Source of the DNA: Botrytis cinerea B05.10
Taxonomy: Eukaryota; Ascomycota; Leotiomycetes; Helotiales; Sclerotiniaceae
Assembly (NCBI RefSeq): GCF_000143535.2
Contig: NC_037313.1
Coordinates: forward strand, 2,115,501-2,179,500
Direction of reading: 5' to 3'
Length of the DNA: 64,000 bases
Shown: piece by piece, positions 44,619-56,717 of the stretch
Layout: every line of letters begins with the position of its first letter
Numbering within the stretch: the first letter of the stretch is position 1
The notes under the pieces: model-generated
Database searches by the model: none
The model's input: the letters and a program-made list of their open reading frames with translations, nothing else
Told to the model about the DNA's origin: nothing
Translations under genes and position numbers: made by a program

Positions 44619-45078
44619 GGTTGGCGGCTTTATGGTTCTCCAAAGCTTTCGGGGATATCTGTAAGAAATAAATTTGTTCCCCTTACTGTGGTCGCGTTTG
44701 TATGGTAGATCACAACGTTTTCTTTGTTTGGTCATGGCAGTTGTTAGTAGTGCGCAAAAACATGCCACTCATCTTTGTTCCGCGTACATCAAATTTTACT
44801 AATCAATCAAGAATGATAGCAACAAAGGATTTTTAAGTTGACTGAATACCAGATTGATAGCATTACTGATATTGCATAGTAAATCTGAGTCTTTGTCAAG
44901 TTGCTATAGACTGACGAAATAGCTTAAAGACGTATTGCTGGATTACTCAATCCGGACAAGAAAATAACATAAAGACCTTCCATATTCTCTCAAAGCAAGA
45001 ATTTCTCTATATTTTGATCCCATCACAGACCATGAGTTTATCCTATGCAATTATTAGTTGATCAGATTCTCAAATATC
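44619..45078. promoter_or_regulatory. Divergent promoter interval
   Basis: 460 bp between two divergently transcribed genes. AT-rich; no specific element is recognised. The upstream extension of the leftward frame (to 44768) overlaps it. Confidence 0.35.
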
Positions 45079-46584
45079 ATGTCTACAATCGGCACCGTTA
45101 GTCCCTCCCCTACTAGCCTGAATTTTTTCACTCCCCCCCAATCTCCTCAATCCCCCCAATCCCCTCAATCTTCCAAGACCTCACAGCCGGGCACCCGACG
45201 AGCCTCTAAAATCATAATGTCCAACCCACGAAAAAAGGTTTCCTTCCCGGCCTTTCCCAAAGAAATAAAATCACCAAAAAGACAGACCTCATGGCGACAG
45301 AAGCTAGCCGACATGAAAACGTTATGGTCTAAATTCAGTACCGCCTGTCGTGAATACATTTCAATAACAAGACTCATCAAGGTACTCATTTTTATCCATG
45401 TAATTCTCTTTATCATCTCTGTTATTACTGTTCGTTTCGCCCTGGAAGAAGAATTCATGGGCGAAAGAGAAGACGAATACATTCACGGGAGAGAACAAGA
45501 GGATCTGGGAGAAAAGAAAAAAACTAGTGGGCAAGATAATCGCATTTCACGTCAATTTGAGCCTTACGAGTTAGTCAGTCCATTGTATGGTCTCGCAAAT
45601 TTAGATGTTGGTCCTCAACTCGATGTCGCGAAAGACGCATACTTGGATTCGCGATATGGACTCAACAGACTGAGAGATGGTCTGCCAGAACTGTCGAAGC
45701 ATTCACTAGAGCTAAGTACTAAGATTCGACGTTTTCGAGATCAAGTCTGGACAGTCTCCGAAGAGATTGGTGGGCTTTCGAAGGTCTTAGATGTTTATGT
45801 AAACTTCTTTCAACAAGAAACAAATCAACTCAGGGAAGAAATTGGCAAAGTCAAACCTGGAGGTGAACTTGCCAATCTGGATGCAGAAAATTGCAAAAAA
45901 GTGGGAGAAGTTTGGATCAACCATTATAAACGGTTGGAAGCAAAGATAAGAGATGTATGGAGGATAAAAAGTGGGATTTCAAAAAATATTGACTCAGCCG
46001 TTCGAGAGAGGAAAGATCTCGAAAAAGCATTGAGGAAAGCCGAGACTAGTATGACCAAAGAAGCAACAAAGCAGGGATGGGATAATTTTGATTTTCCCTC
46101 GGCATACCAATTGCTCAATCGATTTAGTCTAGAAGGCAAGAATAAAGACAAGATTTGGGGGGGCCATGAGGAAACGATCAACCTGTTGATCATATACATT
46201 GATGTATTGCTCAAGGATGCTAATGCACAAATCGAACGTCTTGTGGAAGATTTGCAGCAAATTTCAAGCGTTGATGACAACAAAGAAAATGTAGATTTAA
46301 CCAATTTTCCGACGATTTCCAACCAGATGGAGGCGTTGAATCTTACCTTTGAAAAATTTGTACAGGTCAAGGTCCAGCTCGGAAACATGAGAAAGAAGTT
46401 GGGAAAGGAACTGGAACCAAGAGCTCACGATTCAAAAGAGAGGAATAGATACTACAACTATGTTTCTAGTCAACAGAAAGGGCGTTTTGATAAGCACATC
46501 ATCGCTTCGAGGGACAGGAGAAACGAAGAATTTTTGCAGGAGTTGAGAGAAAGGAGAGTCAAGGAGGGACGGAGAGGGGGATAG
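45079..46584 (+). CDS. Single-pass membrane coiled-coil protein, unknown
   Basis: 501 aa from ATG 45079; an ATG seven codons upstream (45058) is possible. The N-terminus is Pro/Ser-rich with a PQS triplet repeated four times (PPQSPQSPQSPQSS), then basic (RKKVSFP, KSPKRQTSWRQK). One hydrophobic helix, about residues 99-120 (KVLIFIHVILFIISVITV), is followed by a long charged, mostly helical region with heptad-like patterns (to residue 500). The topology suggests a short basic cytosolic N-terminus and a long coiled-coil domain on the far side. No enzyme motif. It could be a membrane tether or scaffold (inference); the family is not recognised. Confidence 0.68.
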   Translation: MSTIGTVSPSPTSLNFFTPPQSPQSPQSPQSSKTSQPGTRRASKIIMSNPRKKVSFPAFPKEIKSPKRQTSWRQKLADMKTLWSKFSTACREYISITRLIKVLIFIHVILFIISVITVRFALEEEFMGEREDEYIHGREQEDLGEKKKTSGQDNRISRQFEPYELVSPLYGLANLDVGPQLDVAKDAYLDSRYGLNRLRDGLPELSKHSLELSTKIRRFRDQVWTVSEEIGGLSKVLDVYVNFFQQETNQLREEIGKVKPGGELANLDAENCKKVGEVWINHYKRLEAKIRDVWRIKSGISKNIDSAVRERKDLEKALRKAETSMTKEATKQGWDNFDFPSAYQLLNRFSLEGKNKDKIWGGHEETINLLIIYIDVLLKDANAQIERLVEDLQQISSVDDNKENVDLTNFPTISNQMEALNLTFEKFVQVKVQLGNMRKKLGKELEPRAHDSKERNRYYNYVSSQQKGRFDKHIIASRDRRNEEFLQELRERRVKEGRRGG

Positions 46585-47383
46585 GATTGTCGCATGGCCA
46601 AATAAGTCTGTAGTTACACTCCCAAAATTTTAAATGGGCACTTTTTCAACGTATCAAGTTGAACTTCAGAAAGTTCGAGCTTGTCCACTCTCGAGTCGAT
46701 TGGCAAAGTAAACATTTATACCCTAACCTACCTATTTAGCGTCAAACCCATCTGTGACCACTTTCAATGCATGTATTGCTTGACAAATAAACAATCATCA
46801 GATTTTGGGGAGAGAAGGGGTAGTGAAAATGAAGTCAACAGGTACTCAAGTGTTAATCTGTAAGGCCATCTACGGAATTTGACGAATAGCATTCGAGATC
46901 GCTCTGCTTCTCCTGTCGCTAAATACTAGATGTCAGACATTTGCAACTAACAAATAGTACCGAGTAGACAGATAGGTATATCAGCCCATAAATTCATAGC
47001 TAGCAAGATTCCTGAGCACGACCACTAGTAATATCAACAGAGTACTTCTCTCTCGGATTCCTTGAACCCCCTTTACAAATTTCTAAGCGTCAGTAAAGAC
47101 ACACTCATTTTCATATCCGCATTGAAATCCTCAAAATATCAGCACCAAAACCATGCTCCGAAGAATTCATATACTATTCGCAAATATAGCTAGTAATAGT
47201 TTGAGTTCATTCATGAATTCGGTTCTTTTTTGAACTCACTAACGAGTACTCTGGGTATATTACCACCATCCGTTCATACCAATCGTTCCCTTCGTCCTCC
47301 CCAAAATCCAATGTCAAAGCTAAATGCTTAATAATACATGCAGAAAAATAGAAATGATCTTTTTCTTCGAATCTAAAATTGTT
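46585..47383. other. Convergent 3' interval
   Basis: About 800 bp of 3' flanking sequence of the coiled-coil gene and the PP2C gene, with no recognisable gene. Confidence 0.45.
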
Positions 47384-49287
47384 TTATAGTTTAGGTTTGA
47401 CGTTATTTGCGCTCGCGCTCGCTTCCTTGTTGACAATAATATCGCCAGATTTTGGTCCATTGCCGAAGAAGATGACTTCGACCGTAAGATCATCACTGCG
47501 TATTTTTCAGCATGGTTATATGAAAAGACAAAATAGAGAGCGTAACATACCGATATCTTCTAGAATAAGGAGCAGGTAGCGACAGTAAAGCGCAAACCAT
47601 ATCCTTATCCTTTCCACCCAATGCATTTCGTACCAAATGTGTGGCGACATTTTTGTCCTCAACAACAAATCTATCACTTTCCGTTACCCCCCATTGACGT
47701 TGTCGAATTGGAGCCTTTTGGCCACTTGTGCCATCATCTTTACTTGTTTCTACAGGTAATCCCTTTTGCGATGCTGTAAACATTTTTGTCCATGAACTTG
47801 CTGAATTTCCATTTGAATCGGCTGAATGTTTATCAATCCATTGTCCCACTAGACCGACTACTTCCTCGTTTGAGAGCATCTCCCAAAGTCCATCCGTAGC
47901 CATTACAACAAAGTCTCCACTCTCAGGTTGAATCTTAGTAGTTGTTACTACAGGTTCCGCAGTGACGTATGGCGGGGTTCTAAGAAGGCTGGATGGCGTT
48001 CTCCCAAAGAAAGATTCCTTAAGGCGCTCTGAAACTTGACGAGTCCATTTATAAGTTGCGTCGCCGAATGCGCGAGTTGGTTCGAGACCTCCCAAGACAC
48101 GGCCATTTCTAATGACATGATCCTCTCCAGGATGCAACTTTCTCATTCTAGCTTCTTCATCTTGATTACTACCAGTTTGATCGATTGATAAAGCTTTGGC
48201 AGTCCACTTCCCACTATCACTTCGTCTTCCCAAGATCGCGCGTGAATCGCCTGTGCATGCGACGCGCAAAAGTCCAGTGTTTGTGTCATAGAAGGAAAGG
48301 AGCGCACAAGATCCCGATAATGCTGGAGCTAACAGTTCTGCTGCGACCAATTTTGAATTGCCCTTCATTACTTTCTGCGCACTTTCATGTACAATCTCAT
48401 TGTCGAGTCGAGTGAAACCGGTCTTCATCGCAGCCTCAATGGCTTCGGTAGAAGGGTTGGGAGAGGCTTGGTAGGTAGAATTGAGCTCTCTAGCGACATA
48501 ATTGATCAATACTTGTCGTAATTTCGCAGAAGTAGTCCAGCCTCTGTTGAGATGTTAGTCATTGTAGTTGTAAGTTGGAATAAAAAACATACGAATGCCC
48601 ATCAAATACACCCCAAAACATCCAATCCGACGGTGCTTGTCCAGCAATTGCTTCATTGGTTTCAATAATCTTTTCAGAATGATCGTCCTCGATTGGGTCG
48701 TTGCTTGGAATTTGAACGACATCGTATCGCACAACTCCTTTGCCACGGCCGACAAAATAAGATTCCTCATTTCTTCTCAATTTTGAAGTTGCTTGTTCTG
48801 GTGTTAACATTTCTAAAACCTTTCGCCCAGAATCGTCGGTATCCTTTGAAATTGGACCTTCAATTGTGTCAGTATAAAGACCTTCAGTGCTGACAATTAC
48901 AGCCTTTCTAGCATCCGCGGTCTCTTCGGGCCCGATCGGTGTTGAATAGATAGTGCTAGTCGAGAAGCCGCGGGATTGTTGTACTGATGAAGTTGGACTG
49001 GCTTCTTGGGCGAGAGTTCCGTCTCCGTTGTATGTATACCACGCGCCATATCCAACCAAGCCTGAAACAAACGCCAGACCAAACCTTCGCCAATACATCG
49101 AGGCTGGGATGACGGAAGTTTGAAGTGGTGAAGTTGATGATGCTGATGATTTGGGAATAGGAGCTCTACCGGAAGAATATCGTGCACTTAGAACATAGTT
49201 TGATGGTTGAAAGATGCTGCCACGGGTGCTACGAAGAGCAGGTAATTGTCTCGCCGTGCGAATTGCTTGTAATGCTACTCGACGCAT
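47384..49287 (-). CDS. Mitochondrial PP2C-type protein phosphatase (PTC5/PDP-like)
   Basis: Exons 48593-49287, 47551-48543 and 47384-47495 give 599 aa. It is a Mg/Mn-dependent Ser/Thr phosphatase; the closest named class is PTC5/pyruvate dehydrogenase phosphatase, which reactivates the E1 subunit. An Arg-rich, acid-free N-terminus (MRRVALQAIRTARQLPALRS) is a mitochondrial presequence, and a hydrophobic segment near residue 70 (FGLAFVSGLVGYGAWY) suggests an inner-membrane anchor. PP2C motifs in order: FWGVFDGHS (split by intron 1), CTGDSRAIL, GGLEPTRAFGD, VMATDGLWEML and the final RYRDDLTVEVIFF, whose metal-binding Asp pair is supplied by exon 3 across intron 2. Intron 1 has a perfect TGACTAAC branch site. 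Confidence 0.9.
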
Positions 49288-49946
49288 TGGAAATGAAGAT
49301 TTCTGGTGATTCGGAAATTCCCAAGGTCTGAGTTTCTGGGGGGTTTAGCTAAGCTTGATTTCCGAGATGGCGCTTTGGTCGTACCCCGGATATTGCCAGG
49401 ACCTAAAGAGGGGTGGGTGGTTGGTGTTGTGCTGATGTTACAACGATTGAGAGAGCGGGATGGGGAATGGGAGTAGGTAGAGGAGATCAAACGCAAGAAA
49501 AGGTATTGAAGACGAGTGACCAGCTGGTATTCTTCCTGTCAACACAACAACATACGGGGAGACTGGGTAGGTAAATATTCATGATATTCTGTTATGTACT
49601 ACTTCATACTGGGTCTGTGTATCAGAAACTGCGAGGTCTTGCCAGCAGTAAAATGGATCTGCTCAGGCCGAAACATGACCAATCACGCAATTAGGTAAGC
49701 AATCTCTCCCGATATCAACCCCACTAGCTCGAGACTACCAGATGTATGTACGAATGAAGGGAATCGCATGCGTCATTCCCCGTTCAATTTTTATTGGGAC
49801 AGACGAGTGATGATTCTAGAATAGAATAGTACCGCCATTATTATTTTCCATTTCGTGCACATTCATTGCCATTCCCATTCTTATAGGTTTACTCCCCATA
49901 CATCTCGATATTCATTGGCATTAATCAAATCACAACTACCCTCATC
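49288..49946. promoter_or_regulatory. Divergent promoter, PP2C / RQC1
   Basis: 660 bp between two divergent housekeeping genes. An ATTGG (inverted CCAAT) lies at 49793-49797. No gene. Confidence 0.35.
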
Positions 49947-52200
49947 ATGTCGAGTAGACAATTGCGAAAGTTACAACAACAGCGCGAGCTGGAGCAACAA
50001 GCCAAACTTCAAGCTCAAGAGGAGGAGGAAGCAGAAGAAGAATCCGATGAAGAGCCACAGCCTATACAATCAAAGCCCAGTTTGTTTGCGAATTTCGCAG
50101 CGTTAGAAAATTTAGAAGACGATGACGAATCTAAGGATGTCGGGGAAGAAGAACCGACCGAAGAAGAATTGAGTGAACCTACTCCAATTGTGACGGCGAA
50201 AAAACCCAAAAAATCAAAAAAGAAGAAGAAGGCAAAGAATGCTGGCAAAGGAAAAGACTCTGCAAAAACTGCTGAAGCTAAACCGAAGGATGATTTGGAT
50301 GACATTGATCAAGCTTTGAAGGAATTAAATTTGAAGAACCCAAATGCTGCGAATATGACAAGTTCAATCGAAGTGGATGAAGAATACGAGAGAGTTTGCT
50401 TTCTCCTGGGCATCAACACGCAGCACCTTAAAGTTGCAAACGAAATGCGAAGCTTATTTGGACGAGCTGCCACAGAGTCGAATGAGGACCCTGGAGGACC
50501 TACTGGCCGTGGGGCAAGAAGAAGACAACATAATCAGGAAATGGATTTAGAGACAGTTTTGAAAGGACGCCATCAACCTGGCAAAGGACTTCCAGAGCTT
50601 ACCTTGCGACGTAACCTCTTCATACAAGGGAAGGATGAATGGCCAAAATCTAGCTCCGGTGGACTAACGATGGAAGTTGTCGAAAATCAAGATGTGGTTG
50701 ATGGCACTATAGAATACAGATTTGTACACGATCAATCATACCAATCTGTGCAAGAAACATTTCAAGGTCTCGTTGAAATGGGTGATCCACAAAATCTTAT
50801 TAGATACATTGTGAGATATCGTGAGTACAATCTATACCTCACATAGCTTTAACTGATCAATGATAGCGTACAACATTTCACTCCTTCTCCAAGTCAGCAA
50901 GATCGCAAAAAATCAGGGCGACCATTCTCTAGCATCGGATCTTGTGGAAAGAGCTCTGTTTACATTCGGCCGAATCTCTTTATCATCCTTTGGAACTAAA
51001 TTGGCCAAAGGTAAGGCTCGATTAGATTTCAGTAGGCCAGAGAATCGAGAGCTTTGGTTAGCCGGATATCACTACATCAAATCTCTGATCATGAAGGGAA
51101 CTTATCGAACTGCTTTTGAATGGGCAAAACTGCTGTTGAGTTTGGATCCCGAAACTGATCCATATTGCATGAGATGGATGATACACCATCTTGCCTTACG
51201 TGCACATGAGTTTCAATGGCTTTTAGACTTTGCTGCCAGTCAAAATATACCTGAGTGGGCAAACACAATAAATTACGCCAAACCATCATTCGCTCTGGCT
51301 GCGCAACAACTTAAGGACGCAGTCAAATGTAGAAGTCTTTTATCGGAATCTATGCAAAAGGTACCTTGGCTATTCTGTCGACTATTCCAAGAATTAAACC
51401 TTGACGCACCTCCATCGATTTGGGGTACACAACCACCGACTGATTCTGATACTTTCTTCACGCAATTATATGTTCTCCAAACAAAAGATCTTTGGAATAC
51501 TACCGAGTCTACTGCATTACTTATGGAAATCGCACATACTATTGATAAGCCCGATTTATCAAAAACCCCCCTGCTATCGGACGTCAAGGAATTGAATCTT
51601 GATGTTGTGAGATTTGTCTATTTGGAAAATCAACCAGATTTGATGAGTCTCGTCCCATCGAAACTTCTTCACCGAAGCAATAACTCCGATTCAGATCCAT
51701 TACCACCCTATTCAAATACCCTCTCTTATCCATCTCAAAGAAGAACTTTAGGGAATGAGTACGAACCCGTTGAAGATAGATTCAATGATCCGCTCGCGGC
51801 TCTCGCGCGACTCATGCCAGGGTTTCCAGGATTGGAAGCATTCCGAGGTCGTGGAGCAGGGGGCGATGATATCGGTGTTGGCGATGAAGTTGAGGATGAA
51901 GCAGAAGCACTTGAACGATTAAGAGATTTTGCAGAAGGATTACCGGAAGGAGAACTAGAGGGAAATGATGAAGAAGAATTAGTGCAGCCACGTGGACCAT
52001 CACTTTCTGCAGCTTCAAGAATCTTGCAATATCTTGGCTTCTGGAGATCACCGGAAAATCTCGAGGGCAATTCTGAATCTGAGGAGGATGGCAATGATTC
52101 AACGCCGGATTTGGTAGACCCAGAGGGACAAGATAGGCACAATAGACAGCCACGCGTCGAAGATGTGGATGACGATGAAGAAACGCATGGCTTGGCTTAG
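49947..52200 (+). CDS. RQC1: Ribosome quality control subunit RQC1 (TCF25 family)
   Basis: Exons 49947-50820 and 50867-52200 flank a 46 bp GTGAGT...TAG intron and give 735 aa. RQC1/TCF25 works with the E3 ligase LTN1 and CDC48 on stalled 60S subunits to drive degradation of nascent chains. The N-terminus is the conserved MSSRQLRKLQQQRELE helix, then acidic and Lys-rich stretches (KKPKKSKKKKKAKN). The TCF25 domain begins around residue 180 (LFGRAA) and includes GLTMEVVE, FVHDQSYQSVQETF and, across the splice, YIVRYPYNISLLLQVS, then WLAGYHYIKSLIMKGTYRTA (TPR-like helices). The C-terminus is acidic. Length is normal for fungal homologues. Confidence 0.92.
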
Positions 52201-52945
52201 ATGAAATTGTTCATATCTGTATATTGCAGCTAGATAGCAATTTTAGCAAAAAAAATACGATCTTCACCGCAGATCAGATGTATGTTACTCGTACCCGTGG
52301 TATCAGTGCGCACAAATATTATACCTGCACTCATGATTGCAAGTTGTATGTTCTGCTGCATGTTCAGACGAGACAACCGTATAATCAAATAGCTTACGCT
52401 CAGAGGCGATCTTGAATAACCCTCCTTGCCCAATATCTCCTATGATACCCGCTCCTGATATTAATTTGCCAATATTCATATTAACGAAGCGGATTCTACC
52501 CCTTGAAAAACATGCTCAAAATGTTCCATAACACCTCACACCACCGAAAAAGCAATATCCGTCCGCGGCCGAATGGAGTTCTACAATCCCCGTGTATGTG
52601 ACGGCCATCCGACTCAGCCAGTGAATGAATGATCTGTTCTGAGCAAGTTTCATCCTTGTTTGGCGCCAGGCCAGGGTCCATCGGCTTTGTGATTTCTAAG
52701 CGAGCGCATTGCGTTATCAGTGCAGGTGCCCCTCTCAGCCTTTCCGCATCTTCGAAAGTATTATAATAATCCGTCGTCGCATCCTCTTCCTCTTGCTACT
52801 TTCGAATTCATAGACTCGACACTTTACTTCACTCCACTTGAAATACCTACCTACCTGCATCTACGAGCTGAAGATCAATTCTTCGTACATTTACTTCAAC
52901 ACATCTTCGGAAGCACGATAAGAACATATAAAGAAATAAGACAAA
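52201..52945. other. Intergenic before the copper chaperone
   Basis: About 745 bp of 3' flank and promoter. A CTACCTACCTGC stretch sits just upstream of the chaperone gene. No gene is seen. Confidence 0.4.
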
Positions 52946-53410
52946 ATGGCAGACACCGGAGTAAACACACCAGCTCCATTGATCGCAGAGGAGGGCGACC
53001 ATACATACAAGTTCAACATTTCGATGAGCTGTGGAGGATGCTCTGGAGCTGTTGATAGAGTATTGAAGAAGTTGGATGGTGAGTTTGTTTCCTTTCCTCG
53101 TTCTTTGACGCCCTACACCTCTTCTCCTCTCTTGCTTCGCGCACGCAATATATGAGCTCTGCGCAACTTGCTTTCGCATGCTTGTCAACTATCTTGATCA
53201 TAAAATTGGCATAAAAGAAGATCACTAACTAAGAGAATAGGTGTCCGCGCATACGAAGTAGATCTCAAAGGTCAAACCGCAACAGTTATCGGAAAGCCAG
53301 AATTAGATTTCGATACCGTGTATGAGAAGATCGCAAAGACGGGAAAGAAGATTAATACTGCGGAGGTGGATGGAGTCAGCAAGGATATTGTCACTATCAA
53401 GACTGAATAA
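52946..53410 (+). CDS. ATX1: ATX1-type copper chaperone
   Basis: Exons 52946-53078 and 53241-53410 flank a 162 bp GTGAGT...AATAG intron with a CACTAAC-like branch and give 100 aa. The heavy-metal-associated fold binds Cu(I) through M-S-C-G-G-C (C29, C32) and hands it to a P-type ATPase in the secretory pathway. Features: beta1 YKFNISMSCGGCSGAVDRVL, beta2 (RAYEVDLKGQTATVIGK), and a C-terminal KKINTAEVD. About 20 acidic/polar residues precede the domain, longer than yeast ATX1 (73 aa) and usual in filamentous fungi. Intact and cytosolic. Confidence 0.93.
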
Positions 53411-56400
53411 GGGGATAGAGAGAAGGAAAGAGGGATAGATTCGCGAGAGGTTGATGGCAGATGATGGGATGCGCATACACATGCGGCAGAGAGACACTGG
53501 TAGATTAAGATACAGATTACGTGGGTTTTGCTAAATGCGGAGGATATCAATACGAAATAATGACCTATACTTGATATGTTCTGGTGATGATGTTTGGTGG
53601 GGTGTACTGGGGGCTGCTTTGCATTTCCCCCCAGTCCAATTTCTGTGTCGTGTCAAGACTGGATGTTGAGAGGGGAAAGAATTGCGTTGATGAGGGCATG
53701 ACTGGTAGTACCAGCGCAGCATAACTCTGTGATTTTTCGATGTAAAATTACCCACGGGCAACAATGGCTGTAAACAATGGACCACACCAGATTTTAATTG
53801 CGTATAGATATATCAAGCGATTTTTACGAACTGGAGAAGTATCTAGAATTTTGTTAATTGAAAGCAGAAGCTTCTTCAGCAACTGCTCGGGTAGAGGTTT
53901 TAGCATTTCAATTCAGGGAATTCTCAATCACTGTGGTAGTCTCTCTTGTAGCTTTATTCCTTTGAGTAATGGATAGTGCATTGCGTGATTCTGCGGTCTT
54001 TCTTCTTTACCACTCCCAGATGCTTTCTATTGTCGTTGAGACGTCTCTTTTACTCGTTTAATATACCTATAATCTTACGTTTATTACTGTCATTTTTTCT
54101 GAGTCTCATCCCCCAATCACCTGGATGGGAGATTGCGAGGAATAGGTGATATTGCGTACTATCCGTTAGGGCTTGGATATGGTGATTAGAATGCGATGTA
54201 TCGATCTTGCACGGTAAACCTTTCGTCCTGGAGACAAGATCGATTATTCTGATGTAGTTCTTGCTACTTGTGTGTGATGGGAGAAGAGTCTTTTATATGA
54301 GAGGTTTGAGGATTCGCAGGGTTGAATAGTGGGTGTGGCGTGATAGAGGAGGGGTTTTTGATATTTATTGGTGAAATCCTGGAGGTTGCTATTTGGCTCT
54401 TCTTGGGGATGGGTAGAATTACCCGTTATGCTGAACATTTGCCCGATAATCAGTATAAATGTTCTACCCATATTTCTTGGTGAATACACTATCTCCAAAT
54501 TTGTTTCCCTGCCTCTTTCAGGATTCGCATACCAGAAAGTTAATGATTGCTTAGGAATTTCTTTTCTCTGGAACTCACTATGATTGTGGACAGGATGCAG
54601 AAAGAAATCTCCTTATTGGAAGCTTAAGAACACAGAGTTTTCGTAATCTATATATATTGAGTCAATGAGTAAGGAGAGTTCTACCACAATTGTTGGATAT
54701 GAACTCATCCGCTTATAAAATTAGGGTGCTTGGTGGGTTGGGGAGTTGGGCTGAAGAATCGTTTGTGGAAGAGTGTTGCAGGAGATTGAGAGGGGGTAGA
54801 GAAGGGAGAGAAGGCGATCGGGGGTAGTTTGTGCCGGATGGTGATTTTTGTTGTCGTTGGCATTGTTTCGTTGTGCTTTTATTGGTTTGTGATTTATTTT
54901 GTTGCTGCTATCATTCTTAGGGTTATTCTTATTGTTGTTCTTATCTCAAGCTCAAACTATAATAATGCATCGGACTAGATACTTAAGAGTACCCCCTGAG
55001 AATAGACGGATGCTTTTACGCTGAAATTTTACAGCAGGCCATGAAAAATATGGCCGACTTGGTACCTTACACTGTTTTACTCTATGGTCTCAAAAGGACA
55101 GGGCGAGAGTTTCCTTTATACACGTACATTCAATATCCAATTTACAGTGCGAATACCACTTGCAGAACCTATCTAGCTATTCTCCAAATAGTGAATGTTT
55201 CTCTGATGCTAGTAGACTTTCGCTCCACCATTCATACGTAGTTAGTGTTGAAAGAATCTCATAGTGTCAGTATACAATTGACTTGTATTGCGTGTTATTC
55301 ACTCACTATTTGATATTTTTTCAGTTTTCTGCATTATGCAAGAAATGTAGAACTCAACTCAAGAGTCGCTATAATTATCAGCAATGCTAAAACTGTTCCA
55401 GAACAGGCCACGGGCTCTGAGAATCTTGTGCAGAGAATAGAAGATGGGTTGTGAATCTTGAGGAAGATAGATTGTACTGTTTATTAAGGATTCTGATGCG
55501 GCGGAGCCGATTCATGATTTTGATTTTTTAGCCGGTAGCGAGTTGAGTTTTAGTCAGTTTCGTTGTCAGGATTTGGGGAGTTGTCTTTTTGCCGTTATCA
55601 TTCTGCTTGCAATTGATGTCGATTTCCGTCACTTGTCATCGCTGTAATCTATACACTTTTGCGGGTGGCTGGATGTGTGGGTAAACAAGTAGAGCTTAGA
55701 GATAGTAAGGCACACTTGATATTTTTTTTATTTTTAATTCGTACTTCCGGTTCACAACTTCACATGTATTCATGAGCTTTTCTCTCGGGCTTATTCATAC
55801 ACTAGATTATGGTCTTTCATTGTAATTTTGAAAGAAGACTTAAATGCTTGGACAATGAATATCTGGCGATGAGTGATAAATATGATGTCATTTCTTGCGG
55901 CTATCGCTTAGATAAGAGGGGAAGGTTGCTGTGGGTGCATAGATGGCAGATGCCTAACAAGGCCGCACATCACACATCTCTTTCTACATCCAAGATCTTA
56001 TGCTTTAATTGCTGGTGTGGTATATAAGTAACTCAATCGATGGGTTCGAGGTCATCAACTTGATCAGATCTTCACGGAAAAAAGCTAAGGGAGCATAGGG
56101 AGCATCTTTGCTTCTTTCCTTTTGGAAGCAGAGTTATTTCGCGAGATGGGTGGTTGTAGTCTCAGATTATTTGGTGCCAATTGATACTTCCGCTGGCTGG
56201 GCTTGCTATGTGCAGTCGGCGAAAGTTATTCATCCCTGTTAATGAAACATTTCTGTTTCCATTTTGTCTTTTCATTGTCGTTGATTGTGATTTATCATTG
56301 CTTAAACTTCTACATGCGCTTCCATAAAAGGGGCTAGAACGAGCAAAATCAAGCGGTTTCATGGATTCCTTCCTCATCGAATTTAGTTAGCACACGTCAA

Positions 56401-56559
56401 TTTGTTCTTTTACTGACTGCACGTTCTCGAGGAAACCACCCTTTTTTGCTCATTTGCTCTCGTGGCAGAATTTGAAGTTGTCTTTTATGTTCGCTTCTTG
56501 AAATTACTTAACTAGTCACCTATACGACTTCAGACCAATGGCTCACCGGGGGCATTCCT
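53411..56559. other. Large gene-poor interval
   Basis: About 3.1 kb with no frame longer than about 90 codons and no recognisable protein on either strand. I also saw no tRNA T-arm signature, transposon terminal repeat or recognisable repeat unit. It may contain non-coding transcripts or decayed sequence that I cannot identify. Confidence 0.45.
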
Positions 56560-56717
56560 AGGATATTAGGGACTACAGTCGAACCAAGGTAAAGCGTATC
56601 TGGCTCCCCGGATTAGGATTAGAATCCCCATCGAGGGTAGGGCTCTCGACGTGCCCTCGAACTACTCATGACGGACTACTTCTTAAATGCAAATATTTCG
56701 TAGACCTCATCGGGCCC

